64,000 bases of DNA from Phycisphaerales bacterium (GTDB taxonomy: Bacteria > Planctomycetota > Phycisphaerae > Sedimentisphaerales > Anaerobacaceae), in NCBI GenBank assembly GCA_003170415.1, contig PMZJ01000041.1, positions 120,273 through 184,272 on the forward strand, read 5' to 3'. A program made the translations under genes and the position numbers. Positions within the stretch are counted from its first letter, which is position 1. Each line of letters begins with the position of its first letter. Positions 32,455 through 41,591 of this stretch are shown piece by piece. The notes beneath the pieces were generated by a model. That model searched no databases. It was given only the letters and a program-made list of their open reading frames with translations, and had not been told where the DNA came from.

Positions 32455-34467
32455 ATGGAATCGATAAAGATAGGAAAACAGAAAATCACTGTTCATAGAT
32501 ATAACACCGTTATCGTCGGCGCCGGTGCAGCCGGGATGAACGCCGCTGTTCACCTTTATGAATTCTTCACACAAAAAGGAATCAAGGACGCTCAAAACCG
32601 TATTGCGGTAGTAACCGCCGGCGTTTCTCTCGGCGCATCGCGAATGAGCGGCTCAGACAAGCAAACCTATTATAAAATGGGCACAAGTCCTGACGTCCCT
32701 GACTCAGCCGAGGCATTTGCCAAAAGCATTACCGCTGCGGGCTGCTGTCACGGCGACCTGGCCCTTGCCGAGGCGATTGGGTCGCTTCGGGAATTTTATC
32801 ATCTCGTCCAGGCAGGCGTGCCGTTTCCCCACGATTCAACAGGCAGCTTTCTCGGCTATAAGACCGACAATGACTCGTATGAGCGAGCCACGTCTGCCGG
32901 ACCAAAGACAAGCAAGCTAATGTGCGAATGTCTGCAAAGGCAGGTCGTGCGTTACGGTATCAGGATTTACGACCAGCAGGAAATCTCGCAGCTATTAACA
33001 ACCGGAGAAGATGATAAAAAGCGTATCATAGGCGTCGTTACAATTGATAAGAAAACGCTGAATACCAAAAATTACGGCATCAATGTTTTCCAGTGCGAAA
33101 ATCTTATTCTCGCTGCCGGCGGGCCGGGTGAATTATACAAGACGAGTGTCTATCCCAAAAATCAAACGGGCATTCACGGCGTTGCTTTTAAGGCAGGTCT
33201 TGCCGCTGAGAATCTTACCGAATCACAGTTCGGCCTTGCCAGCACAAAATTCCGCTGGAATGTATCCGGCTCATATATGCAGGTCATTCCACGTATCTTC
33301 AGCACCGATGCGAGCGGTAGCGATGAGAGGGAATTCCTGACGGATTATTTCCCGTCGATGAGCAAAATGGCCACGAATATTTTTCTAAAGGGTTATCAGT
33401 GGCCTTTTGACCCGCAGAGAATTGAAAACTGCCAATCCTCACTTATCGACATACTCGTGTTTAATGAGACGCAAAAAGGCAGGCGCGTCTTTATGGACTT
33501 CAGGAAAAATCCGGTTGGCAATTCCAAAATGAAGCCCTTTGCCATCGAAGACCTTGAAGAAGAAGGGCTTACCTATCTGAAGAAAACCGGCGCTCTACAG
33601 AAAACACCCATTGAACGCCTTGCCTGTATGAATCAGCCGGCGATTGATATTTACAAAGAACACGGCATCGACCTCTGGAAAGAACCCTTGGAGATAGCCG
33701 TCTGTGCTCAACATAATAATGGCGGATTTGCCGTCAATCACTGGTGGGAATCGAATATCCCGCGGGCGTTTGTCGTCGGCGAAATGGCGGGAACCCACGG
33801 CATAAAACGGCCGGGCGGTTCAGCCCTGAATTCAGGACAGGTCGGCTCGCTCCGCGCGGCTGAGTTCATCGCAAACGTCTATGGTGCTGGTTTACCTTTA
33901 AAAAATTCAGCCACAAAAGAGATTAAGCCGCAGGTTAGTGAGCTGATTGAGAGGTTCACCGGCTTTGGACAATCAAAGGGTCTTAAAGCAAAAGACGTCC
34001 TCGCCGAGATTCAGCATCGTATGACCGCCTCTGCAGGCCATATTCGCGAGATTAATGATGCCCGTAATGCGATGACCAATGCTATCGCTCTGGTGTACCG
34101 TATAAAGGAGAAAGGTATCGCAATAAGAAGCACAAAGGACATTCCCGTGGCTGTCAGAGCTGAGCATCTTGCACTGGCGAGCGTGGCGTATTTAAAAGCA
34201 ATTGTATCGCTGCTTGAACAGGGCAGCGGTTCGCGTGGGTCGCATCTTGTGCTCTCGCCGGATGGCGTTCATATTGTCGGCACCAAGCTAAAATACAAAC
34301 AGGAAAACGAGGATTTGCGTAATTCAATTTTGCGAATTGAATACGACCCCAAACAGCCGGACTTGTTCCGCTGCGAAAGTATCACGCCGAGACCCATCCC
34401 AGCCGAACGCAAAGCGTTCGAGTCCGCCTGGAAAGATTACAGATTAGGGAAAATATATAATCTTTAA
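32455..34467 (+). CDS. FAD-dependent oxidoreductase, fumarate reductase/succinate dehydrogenase flavoprotein-like
   Basis: A 670-residue flavoprotein starting 3 bases after the aldolase stop. Order: VIVGAGAAGMNAAVHLYEF (FAD GxGxxG), LGASRMSGSDKQTYYK, LILAAGGPGELYKTSVYP, HNNGGFAVNHWWESN (analogue of the fumarate-reductase active-site His region), AFVVGEMAGTHGIKRPGGSALNSGQVGS, then a C-terminal helical domain. It resembles the fumarate reductase/L-aspartate oxidase superfamily, but no cognate iron-sulfur or membrane subunit is nearby. With an OYE-type enzyme in the same operon, a two-flavoenzyme reduction or oxidation of uronate intermediates is possible. The substrate is unknown. Confidence 0.78.
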   Translation: MESIKIGKQKITVHRYNTVIVGAGAAGMNAAVHLYEFFTQKGIKDAQNRIAVVTAGVSLGASRMSGSDKQTYYKMGTSPDVPDSAEAFAKSITAAGCCHGDLALAEAIGSLREFYHLVQAGVPFPHDSTGSFLGYKTDNDSYERATSAGPKTSKLMCECLQRQVVRYGIRIYDQQEISQLLTTGEDDKKRIIGVVTIDKKTLNTKNYGINVFQCENLILAAGGPGELYKTSVYPKNQTGIHGVAFKAGLAAENLTESQFGLASTKFRWNVSGSYMQVIPRIFSTDASGSDEREFLTDYFPSMSKMATNIFLKGYQWPFDPQRIENCQSSLIDILVFNETQKGRRVFMDFRKNPVGNSKMKPFAIEDLEEEGLTYLKKTGALQKTPIERLACMNQPAIDIYKEHGIDLWKEPLEIAVCAQHNNGGFAVNHWWESNIPRAFVVGEMAGTHGIKRPGGSALNSGQVGSLRAAEFIANVYGAGLPLKNSATKEIKPQVSELIERFTGFGQSKGLKAKDVLAEIQHRMTASAGHIREINDARNAMTNAIALVYRIKEKGIAIRSTKDIPVAVRAEHLALASVAYLKAIVSLLEQGSGSRGSHLVLSPDGVHIVGTKLKYKQENEDLRNSILRIEYDPKQPDLFRCESITPRPIPAERKAFESAWKDYRLGKIYNL

Positions 34468-34621
34468 CCACAAAGTTTGCCCGCCGTTTGTCTGGCGGGG
34501 CACAAATCCACGAATTCCCGTTTACGACTTGCGAGGACAGAAAGGTACATAATGCTCATATAATTCATCCTTACGCGGAAATGACAAAGGAATTTGTGGA
34601 AATCCGTGAAATCTGTGGTTA
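34465..34621. repeat. 157-bp MITE-like element bounded by TAACCACA/TGTGGTTA
   Basis: Terminal 8-bp inverted repeats (34465-34472 and 34614-34621), imperfect inner pairing (CACAAATCCACGAAT against AATTTGTGGAAATCCGTG) and a nested palindrome GCCCGCC...GGCGGGGC. It overlaps the flavoprotein stop and separates it from kdgK. A partial relative occurs near 9400. Confidence 0.55.
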
Positions 34622-34681
34622 AAATAAGTCGCTCAGGTACAAAGTTGAATGATGGTATTATAAAGCGGAAAGGAAAGGATA

Positions 34682-35764
34682 ATGAAGTATGGGTTGAATA
34701 TTGCGGAAAATGGTGAGCTGGATTTGGTATCGCTGGGTGCGGTGGTGCACCGGCTGGACCCGGGCATTGTACCGTTCAAAAAAGCGACAAATTTTGAAGT
34801 GCATGTCAGCGGCGGCGAATTTAATGTTGCCGCAAACCTGTCGGATTGCTTCGGCCTATCCACCGGCATAGCGACCGCTATGGCGGATTATCCGATAGGC
34901 GATTTAATCAGTCAGCGGGTTCGTGCGATGGGCGTCAGGCCTTTTTATAAGCATTTCAAACATGACGGCGTTCAGGGGCCCAATATGGCCACCGTTTACA
35001 GCGACCGCGGCTGCGGCGTGCGCGCCCCCGTGGTATTCTACAATCGCTGCAACGAGGCGGCGGCACAATTGAAGCCCGGTGATTTCAACTGGAAGTCGAT
35101 TTTCGCGGGCGGGGTACGATGGTTCCACAGCGGCGGTATTTTTGCGGCACTTTCGCCGACAACGGCCGAAGTGATTATCGAAGGTATGCAGGCAGCCAAG
35201 AAAGCCGGCGCCATCGTATCGTTCGACCTCAACTATCGGGCCAAACTCTGGAATATCTCCGGCGGCCACGAGCGGGCGGTTGCGGTTTTAGACCGGATTG
35301 TGAAAAACGTCGATGTGCTTGTCGGAAATGAAGAGGATTTGCAACTGGGCTTAGGGATACCGGGGCCGGAAGTGGCCGCAAAGTCAAAGCTGGATTCGAG
35401 CGTTTTCATCGGAATGATCGACAAAGTTATCAAAAAGCACCCCCAGATTAAAATCGTGGCGACGACGCTGCGTGAAGTGCATTCGACCAACCACCACAGC
35501 TGGAGTGCGGTGGCATGGGTCGACGGCACACCATATATGGCGCCGACGTGCGAACTTGATGTAGTTGACCGCGTTGGCGGCGGAGACGGCTATGCGGCCG
35601 GTTTCTTCTACGGACTTCTCACAGGCCAATCACCGCAGGATGCGGTGAAATTAGGATGGGCGCACGGCGCACTTTTGACAACCACGCCGGGCGATACCAC
35701 AATGGTTACGGCAGAGCAGGTAAAGGCATTTGCCGGCGGCGGCTCGGCGAGAATACAAAGGTAA
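34682..35764 (+). CDS. kdgK: 2-dehydro-3-deoxygluconokinase (KDG kinase), PfkB family
   Basis: A 360-residue cytosolic kinase with ribosome site GGAAAGGA. Seen: DLVSLGAVVHRLDPG, SGGEFNVAANLSDCFG (substrate loop), VSFDLNYRAKLW, VLVGNEEDLQLGLG, and VVDRVGGGDGYAAGFFYGLL, the PfkB signature with the catalytic Asp. KDG kinases share the DLNYR and GGGDGYAAG patterns. It phosphorylates 2-keto-3-deoxygluconate to KDPG for the aldolase encoded upstream. It is slightly longer than average because of inserts around residues 95-120. It lies between the flavoprotein and the first GH28 gene (9 bases). Confidence 0.88.
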   Translation: MKYGLNIAENGELDLVSLGAVVHRLDPGIVPFKKATNFEVHVSGGEFNVAANLSDCFGLSTGIATAMADYPIGDLISQRVRAMGVRPFYKHFKHDGVQGPNMATVYSDRGCGVRAPVVFYNRCNEAAAQLKPGDFNWKSIFAGGVRWFHSGGIFAALSPTTAEVIIEGMQAAKKAGAIVSFDLNYRAKLWNISGGHERAVAVLDRIVKNVDVLVGNEEDLQLGLGIPGPEVAAKSKLDSSVFIGMIDKVIKKHPQIKIVATTLREVHSTNHHSWSAVAWVDGTPYMAPTCELDVVDRVGGGDGYAAGFFYGLLTGQSPQDAVKLGWAHGALLTTTPGDTTMVTAEQVKAFAGGGSARIQR

Positions 35765-35773
35765 TCGAATAAA

Positions 35774-37108
35774 ATGTCACCACAAAAAAATTTAAGTATC
35801 CGTGATTTCGGAGCCGTTGGTGATTGTCTCGCCGATAATACCATGGCGTTTCATAACGCTATCGAGCAAGCCGGCAAAAATAACGGTGACAAGATAATCG
35901 TTCCTGCGGGCACATATCTGACCGGGCCGATTCATTTGAGAAGCAATATAGACCTCCATCTCGATGCAGGCGCGAGTATTGTCTTCAATGATAATTTCGA
36001 GGATTGGCCGGCGATTAAGTCGAGGTGGGAAGGTGTGGAATGCTACGGTTACTCACCCTGCATTTATGGCGAGAAACTAAGTAATGTTTCAATCACGGGG
36101 GCCGGAACAATCGACGGCAGGGGACAAGCATGGTGGAAAGAATTTAAACGACGCAAGACAAAGGGACAAACCCAGCCGGAATCTGCCCGCGACAAGGAAT
36201 TCGCAAAACTTAATAAGGATACGGATTTGTCCGATTGCGGTGGGGGAGGCATTAGCTCATTTTTTTTCAGGCCGCAGCTTATCCAGTTTAATAATTGCTC
36301 AAATGTGCTGCTTGACGGTTTTACAACACGCAACTCTCCTTTCTGGAATACACATCTTGTTTATTGTTCGAATGTCATAGTGAAAAATACAACCTTTCAA
36401 AATCCTCAGGATGGCATCAACGGCGACGGTCTTGCTATTGATTCCTGTAACGGCGTAAAGGTTTTTGACTGTACTTTTGATGTAAACGATGACTGCCTTT
36501 GTTTTAAATCGGGCATAGGCAAAGACGGCATGCGCGTAAACAAGCCCTGCCAAAACATTGTCGTAAAGAACTGCAAAATGCTGCGAGGCCACGGCAGCGT
36601 TGTTATGGGTTCCGAAACGGCAGGCAGCATTCGAAATATCGAAATATCCGGTTGTAGTTTTATCGGCAATGACCGCGGGCTGAGAATAAAATCGCGGCGG
36701 GGAAGGGCCGGCACCGTAGAAAATATCACACTTAATAACATCACTATGAATGGCGTCGGCTGTCCGATAGTTATTAATTTATATTACGAATGCGGCGCAC
36801 GGCCTGAAGAAATCGCTGCGTTTTCCGACCGCAGTCCAAGACCGATTACAGAAACCACTCCGTGCATTAGAAACATAAAAATAACAAATGTTACGGCCGA
36901 CAATGCCCAGACCGCGGCGGCATTTTTGTTAGGCCTGCCTGAACGGCCTATCGAAAATCTTCTCTTTGAGAATGTCAAAATTACGATGGCTAAAGACGGC
37001 AAACCCGCACGCCCGGCTATGGCCTTCGGCATTAAAGAAATGCAGGGCCAGGGAATCATTGCCGAGTTCATCAAAGATTTTATCCAAAGGAATGTGAGCA
37101 TAAAATGA
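35774..37108 (+). CDS. GH28 polygalacturonase-type hydrolase, cytoplasmic
   Basis: A 444-residue beta-helix hydrolase without a signal peptide, so probably intracellular. Entry motif IRDFGAVGDCLADNT; catalytic set NGDGLAID (D218), DDCLCFKSG (D239, D240), GHGSVVMGSE and RGLRIKSRRGRAG, the four GH28 signatures. It should remove galacturonosyl residues, perhaps unsaturated ones, from imported pectic oligomers. The next GH28 gene overlaps it by 4 nt (ATGA). Placement after KDG kinase and aldolase supports an exo-acting, catabolic role. Confidence 0.9.
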   Translation: MSPQKNLSIRDFGAVGDCLADNTMAFHNAIEQAGKNNGDKIIVPAGTYLTGPIHLRSNIDLHLDAGASIVFNDNFEDWPAIKSRWEGVECYGYSPCIYGEKLSNVSITGAGTIDGRGQAWWKEFKRRKTKGQTQPESARDKEFAKLNKDTDLSDCGGGGISSFFFRPQLIQFNNCSNVLLDGFTTRNSPFWNTHLVYCSNVIVKNTTFQNPQDGINGDGLAIDSCNGVKVFDCTFDVNDDCLCFKSGIGKDGMRVNKPCQNIVVKNCKMLRGHGSVVMGSETAGSIRNIEISGCSFIGNDRGLRIKSRRGRAGTVENITLNNITMNGVGCPIVINLYYECGARPEEIAAFSDRSPRPITETTPCIRNIKITNVTADNAQTAAAFLLGLPERPIENLLFENVKITMAKDGKPARPAMAFGIKEMQGQGIIAEFIKDFIQRNVSIK

Positions 37109-38475
37109 GAATAAACAAATATATTTTGGCAGCCGTCTGTGTCATTCTGTTGGGCGGATGTGTTAGCCAGACAAATTCCGGCTGGGGAGAGATCGATAAG
37201 ATTTTAAGCAGGGTTAAAGCTCCTCAGTTTCCGGCCAGGGATTTTAATATCACCGATTATGGTGCGGTGGGGGATGGGGAAACCAATTGTGCCCAGGCAA
37301 TCAACAAAGCGATATCTGCCGCTAATAAAGCCGGCGGGGGACGCGTTGTAGTTCCACCCGGCATATTCCTAACCGGCGCGATATATTTGAAAAGTAACGT
37401 GAACTTATACGTGTCACGGGACGCGGTTGTTAAATTTTCAACTGACCCCAATCAATATCTTCCGGCGGTATTCACGCGGTGGGAAGGCGTCGAGTGTATG
37501 AATTACTCGCCGTTAATCTATGCTTATAGGGAGAAAAATATAGCCGTAACGGGCAAGGGAACCTTAGACGGGCAGGGTAGTGAAGGTAATTGGTGGAAAT
37601 GGCGGAGAGGTCTCCAGAGCAAGGACCGGCAGGAATTGTTTGCGCAGGGACAAGAAGGCGTGCCGGTCGAGAAGAGACAATACGGCGGCGGATACCTCAG
37701 ACCTACTATGATTGAGCCATACAAATGTGAGAACGTCCTGATAGAAGGCGTAACAATCATAAACGGCCCATTCTGGCATATTCATCCTGTGCTGTCACAA
37801 AATGTTATTGTCAGGAACGTCCGGGTGGACGGTATGGGACCGAACAATGACGGGTGCGACCCCGAATCGTGCAAGGACGTGCTCATCGAGGGTTGTTTCT
37901 TCAGCACGGGAGATGACTGTATCGCGGTAAAGTCGGGCAGAAATAACGACGCCAAACGCGTAAATGTGCCGAGCGAGAATATTATTATCCGCAATTGCAT
38001 TATGAAAGCCGGCCACGCAGGCGTTGCGGTCGGCAGCGAGATAACCGGCGGAGCAAGAAATATTTTTGTCGAGAAATGCACGATGGATGACCCGAACTTA
38101 GACAGAGGATTTAGACTAAAGACAAACGCCGTACGAGGCGGTTTTATTGAAAATGTTTATATAAGGAATATTACAATCGGCCAGGTGAAAGAGGCGGTGC
38201 TGCTGATTGATTTCTTTTACCCGGACGTCGAGAAAGGAAATTTCAAGCCGATTGTTCGAAATATCAATATGGAAAACGTCACCAGCAGGAAAAGCCAGTA
38301 CGCTCTGTTTCTTAGGGGCTTTGACGATGCGCCGATAACCGATGTTCATCTGAAGAATTGCACGCTTGATAATGTCACAAATCCCGACGTTATCAGCAAT
38401 GTAAAAAATCTGGTTCTGGAGAATGTGAAGATTGATGGTAAACTTGCCTCTGCAGACAGCGTGGATGCCGACTAA
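37105..38475 (+). CDS. GH28 polygalacturonase-type lipoprotein
   Basis: A 456-residue lipid-anchored GH28. MRINKYILAAVCVILLGGC is a lipoprotein signal (Cys19). Motifs: ITDYGAVGDGETN, NNDGCDPESC, DDCIAVKSG, GHAGVAVGSE and RGFRLKTN. The third signature is GHAG rather than GHG; the catalytic His is kept. NNDGCDPESC with GHxGVxxGSE is typical of bacterial exo- or rhamnogalacturonan-type GH28 enzymes. It overlaps the upstream cytoplasmic GH28 gene by 4 nt, pairing a surface and an intracellular enzyme in one operon. It converges with the symporter gene 20 bases away; no terminator was seen between them. Confidence 0.9.
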   Translation: MRINKYILAAVCVILLGGCVSQTNSGWGEIDKILSRVKAPQFPARDFNITDYGAVGDGETNCAQAINKAISAANKAGGGRVVVPPGIFLTGAIYLKSNVNLYVSRDAVVKFSTDPNQYLPAVFTRWEGVECMNYSPLIYAYREKNIAVTGKGTLDGQGSEGNWWKWRRGLQSKDRQELFAQGQEGVPVEKRQYGGGYLRPTMIEPYKCENVLIEGVTIINGPFWHIHPVLSQNVIVRNVRVDGMGPNNDGCDPESCKDVLIEGCFFSTGDDCIAVKSGRNNDAKRVNVPSENIIIRNCIMKAGHAGVAVGSEITGGARNIFVEKCTMDDPNLDRGFRLKTNAVRGGFIENVYIRNITIGQVKEAVLLIDFFYPDVEKGNFKPIVRNINMENVTSRKSQYALFLRGFDDAPITDVHLKNCTLDNVTNPDVISNVKNLVLENVKIDGKLASADSVDAD

Positions 38476-38495
38476 CCGGACTGGCTGATGCAGCG

Positions 38496-40613
38496 TCAAT
38501 GGACGAGGGTTTTGATGAGCAGCCAGAATGCCAGTAAAATACCGATGGTTAGAGCGGAGCTGGCGAGGACGCCCCAGGTATCGTCCTTGTCCCATTTGCA
38601 GAATTCCCAGTTTGAATTCGGGAAAAGTTTCAAATGGTCGAAGCGGGTCGGGTTGTCGTAGCTTTTTTGCAGTTCGGCCTTGTCAAGCTCGCGGTCGGCA
38701 ATAACCTTTGTTTTCATTTTGACGTAGAAGCGCGCTATGTTTTCTTCCAGGCCTTTATCCCTCGTAATCAAACTTACAGGTATAAGGATGAGAAACGGCA
38801 AAAACGAAGCTATAAGATATCGCAGCGTCATCAGCGTGGACGGTTTCATATTTTGCAGGTCCAATCCTACCATTCTGCCGACAACAAGTTCGGTTTTCAA
38901 TCTGCCTAAACCGGTCATTGATGAGTTGGCATCTTCGGGATTGCTCCTTGCTACTGAATCAAAGTACATACTTGCAGGAGGAATTATAAATTCTTTTCTT
39001 ATTTTTTGTCCGACAGTGGAAGCAAGTCCTTTATCGACGTCCTGCTGTGTAGCCGACGTACTGCGTGTAACTGTTTGTTCGGTGGTTTGCTGGGTGAGCC
39101 ATTTTGAATGCTGGACTGAGCCGAATAGCGGCATTATTTCCGGCAGAACCGCGAACAGCATTGTGCAGATTATTACCTGAATATAGACCGCCTTCAGGGT
39201 CAGGCGCTTCCAGAATAGCAGGAGCATTACCGGAGCACCAAAGATAATATTCAATAAGGGCTGCATCTTAATTATATCAATCAGACTTTTGTAATGTACC
39301 GCGATGTAAATAGCGAGCAGAAGAACGCCGGCAATAGCGATTCGCGATACGTTGATGTAATGACGTTCGCTTTTGTTTTGGACAAACGGTTTATACAAAT
39401 TTCGGACGAATAGCGCCGAGAGGTAAACACAGTTGCAGGCCAGAGCGGCCATATTAGCCGCCAGGATGCCTGCTATCATAATGCCTCGCAGTCCGACTCC
39501 GAGCAGATTATTGCTCAACACGCCCCAGGCGGTATCGGGGTCGGAGATTGAGCTCTGGTAGAGTGCAAAGGCGAGCAGACCGCACAGCGCCCACATAATA
39601 GTAAGAATTCTTTTGGTATAGTTGCCGCCCAATCCTCCGACTCTTGCGGTAATTTCATCTTTAGCTGAGCCGTTGTGGGCCATATTTCCCTGGTGGCCGG
39701 TAATGCCGATGACATAATTGGCCAGTAGAAATGCAGCGATTGAACCTAAGGAGAATTCATCCAGACCTGAGCCGAACATGGACAGCATATGCTCAGGCAC
39801 TCTTGCGGCAAATATGCTCCAGCCCCCCAGTTTTACCAGCGCAAGCGGAATCATCATTATTGAAAATGCGAATATTAAAAGTCCCTGGATTACATTGTTC
39901 CAGACCGTTGCCTTAAGCCCGCCCATTATTACATAGGCGCCTACAAAGATTGTATAGATTATGTAAAACCAGGAAGCCGGGGTGTAAGATATAGAAGCGC
40001 TTATTTGTTCTTTTTTGTACATACTGTCGAGAGCTTTATATCTTTCGGTCTTTTCCGGCGGGAGCTGTTTTGCTTTGTATTGCTTGTTGAGCTGGTCGTA
40101 TTCCTTAAACAATTCCATTTGTTGTTTTTCAGCGACGGTGCATTTCTCAACCGGTTTTATTGTCATTGCCTCAAAAGTTCGAAACGTGATTTTGTAGCTC
40201 ATTCCGGCGAGAATTACAGTCAGCCAGATTGCAACACTGGCATAAAAGACAGAAAGGAATTTGCTTTTGAAGCGTTCATCGAACAGCTCAGCCATTGTAA
40301 TCAGCCGGACTCGTCTGAACCAGCCGGCTATGAACCAATAGTAAGGCCCTGAAAAGATAGGGGCCAGCAGAAGCCATACGCCGGCGAGTCCTTTGCTGAA
40401 TGCAAAACTGGCGGTACTTACAGCGTTGCTGGCATCAATTATAGTGGCCATGTTCATGAAGTACTGGAGAAGTTTGCCTACCGAGCGGCCGGCCATAAAG
40501 AAGTCTTCCTGGCTGCGTATTTTGCCCGCGGTTCTTTTACCAACGTAGGTAATAGCTGCCAGATAAGCCACGATTAGTAAAACATCTATCGGGTGAAAAC
40601 CCAAAATATACAT
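38496..40613 (-). CDS. Sodium:solute symporter (SSS family)
   Basis: A 705-residue inner-membrane transporter. The first helices (HPIDVLLIVAYLAAITYVGK), the FFMAGRSVG motif and later GYxxGGxKA-like AYVIMGGLKATVWNNVIQG are typical of the SSS family. About 12-14 hydrophobic segments are visible. A charged insert (residues about 155-200, EKQQMELFKEYDQLNKQYK) and another before the last helices are longer than usual. Substrate is not readable; galacturonate or short pectic oligomers are likely from the neighbourhood. A GCGCAAA-type site lies upstream of its start at about 40700. Confidence 0.88.
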   Translation of the reverse strand: MYILGFHPIDVLLIVAYLAAITYVGKRTAGKIRSQEDFFMAGRSVGKLLQYFMNMATIIDASNAVSTASFAFSKGLAGVWLLLAPIFSGPYYWFIAGWFRRVRLITMAELFDERFKSKFLSVFYASVAIWLTVILAGMSYKITFRTFEAMTIKPVEKCTVAEKQQMELFKEYDQLNKQYKAKQLPPEKTERYKALDSMYKKEQISASISYTPASWFYIIYTIFVGAYVIMGGLKATVWNNVIQGLLIFAFSIMMIPLALVKLGGWSIFAARVPEHMLSMFGSGLDEFSLGSIAAFLLANYVIGITGHQGNMAHNGSAKDEITARVGGLGGNYTKRILTIMWALCGLLAFALYQSSISDPDTAWGVLSNNLLGVGLRGIMIAGILAANMAALACNCVYLSALFVRNLYKPFVQNKSERHYINVSRIAIAGVLLLAIYIAVHYKSLIDIIKMQPLLNIIFGAPVMLLLFWKRLTLKAVYIQVIICTMLFAVLPEIMPLFGSVQHSKWLTQQTTEQTVTRSTSATQQDVDKGLASTVGQKIRKEFIIPPASMYFDSVARSNPEDANSSMTGLGRLKTELVVGRMVGLDLQNMKPSTLMTLRYLIASFLPFLILIPVSLITRDKGLEENIARFYVKMKTKVIADRELDKAELQKSYDNPTRFDHLKLFPNSNWEFCKWDKDDTWGVLASSALTIGILLAFWLLIKTLVH

Positions 40614-40699
40614 GCAGTCCCTTCTTCCACTTCACTTTAAGTTACAGTGTAGAATATTGACATAATATACAGGAGGCAAAATTATCTATCTACACAAAA

Positions 40700-40712
40700 C
40701 CGCGCAAAAAAT
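40700..40712 (-). promoter_or_regulatory. Candidate regulator site CCGCGCAAAAAAT upstream of the symporter
   Basis: One of the GCGCAAA-type sites shared by several pectin units (43293-43327, 46138-46149, 51401-51436), about 90 bases before the symporter ATG. Confidence 0.3.
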
Positions 40713-40718
40713 AACATC

Positions 40719-41543
40719 TTAATGCGCAAGACCGGCGGAAACTTTAGCCGGTGTGTTCGCATCCGCTGCTGGTTCGCTGCGGAAGCAGGGCTTTAATTCG
40801 GGGGCGACCTTGACCAGTTCCTCAACGACGAGACGGGCAAACATCACGCTGCCTTTGGCGTTGAGATGCGTGTTGTCGAATTGGTTGTTGTCTTTGATTG
40901 GGCTAAACTCGTAACACTTTTCTTTGCCCAGCTGTTCGCATAATTTTTTGCTGCTTGTGTAAAGGTCAACGAGCGGCACGTTCTTTTCCTTAGCAAGGGC
41001 CCTGACCGCTTCGGCGTAGGGGGTCAGTGTGGAGTTAATCTTATTGGGGTCGGATTTGTCCCACTGGCGGCGCACCATCGAGGTTACCAATATCGGTTTG
41101 GCTCCGATTGCACGTGTTTCGTCTATGTATTTCGTCATAAATTCTCGATAGGTGGTATTTGGGTCTGTGGAACGTTCTTCACCTTTGTTTGGTTCATCGT
41201 TGTGGCCGAACTGGATTAAATAATAATCTCCTTTAAGGGCGATTGCCTTTTTCAATCGGCCTTCATTGATAAAGCTTTTAGAGCTTCTGCCGCCAATGGC
41301 GGTATTAACGCATGATGCGTTGTCGTTAAGAAAGCGTTCAAAACCAGGTCCCCAGCCCTGCCTGTCTGAGACAGTCGAATCACCCATAAGAACAAACTTC
41401 ACCATTTTGCCGCCTGGTGATACCGGTGCCGCCGCTGCATTAGAATCCGTGGTCCCGGCTGCGCAAGCTTTGGTTGCGGCGAATCCGGTTAAAGTTAAAA
41501 TACAAACCGTTAATACTAATCCTGTAATCTTTTTGCTATTCAT
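40719..41543 (-). CDS. Rhamnogalacturonan acetylesterase-like SGNH hydrolase
   Basis: A 274-residue exported esterase. After the signal peptide (MNSKKITGLVLTVCILTLTGFAATKACA) come the SGNH blocks VLMGDSTVSD (nucleophile Ser), AIGGRSSKSF (Gly), IQFGHNDEPNKG (Asn) and DNTHLNAKG (Asp and His). DST...GWG and HND...GEE spacing match CE12-type rhamnogalacturonan acetylesterases, which deacetylate the pectin backbone before lyases or hydrolases act. It lies between the symporter and a GH28 gene on the same strand. Confidence 0.88.
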   Translation of the reverse strand: MNSKKITGLVLTVCILTLTGFAATKACAAGTTDSNAAAAPVSPGGKMVKFVLMGDSTVSDRQGWGPGFERFLNDNASCVNTAIGGRSSKSFINEGRLKKAIALKGDYYLIQFGHNDEPNKGEERSTDPNTTYREFMTKYIDETRAIGAKPILVTSMVRRQWDKSDPNKINSTLTPYAEAVRALAKEKNVPLVDLYTSSKKLCEQLGKEKCYEFSPIKDNNQFDNTHLNAKGSVMFARLVVEELVKVAPELKPCFRSEPAADANTPAKVSAGLAH

Positions 41544-41591
41544 AAAAATTTCCTAAATTCATAATAAAAGCCATAATGTTAAAAGACGGAG

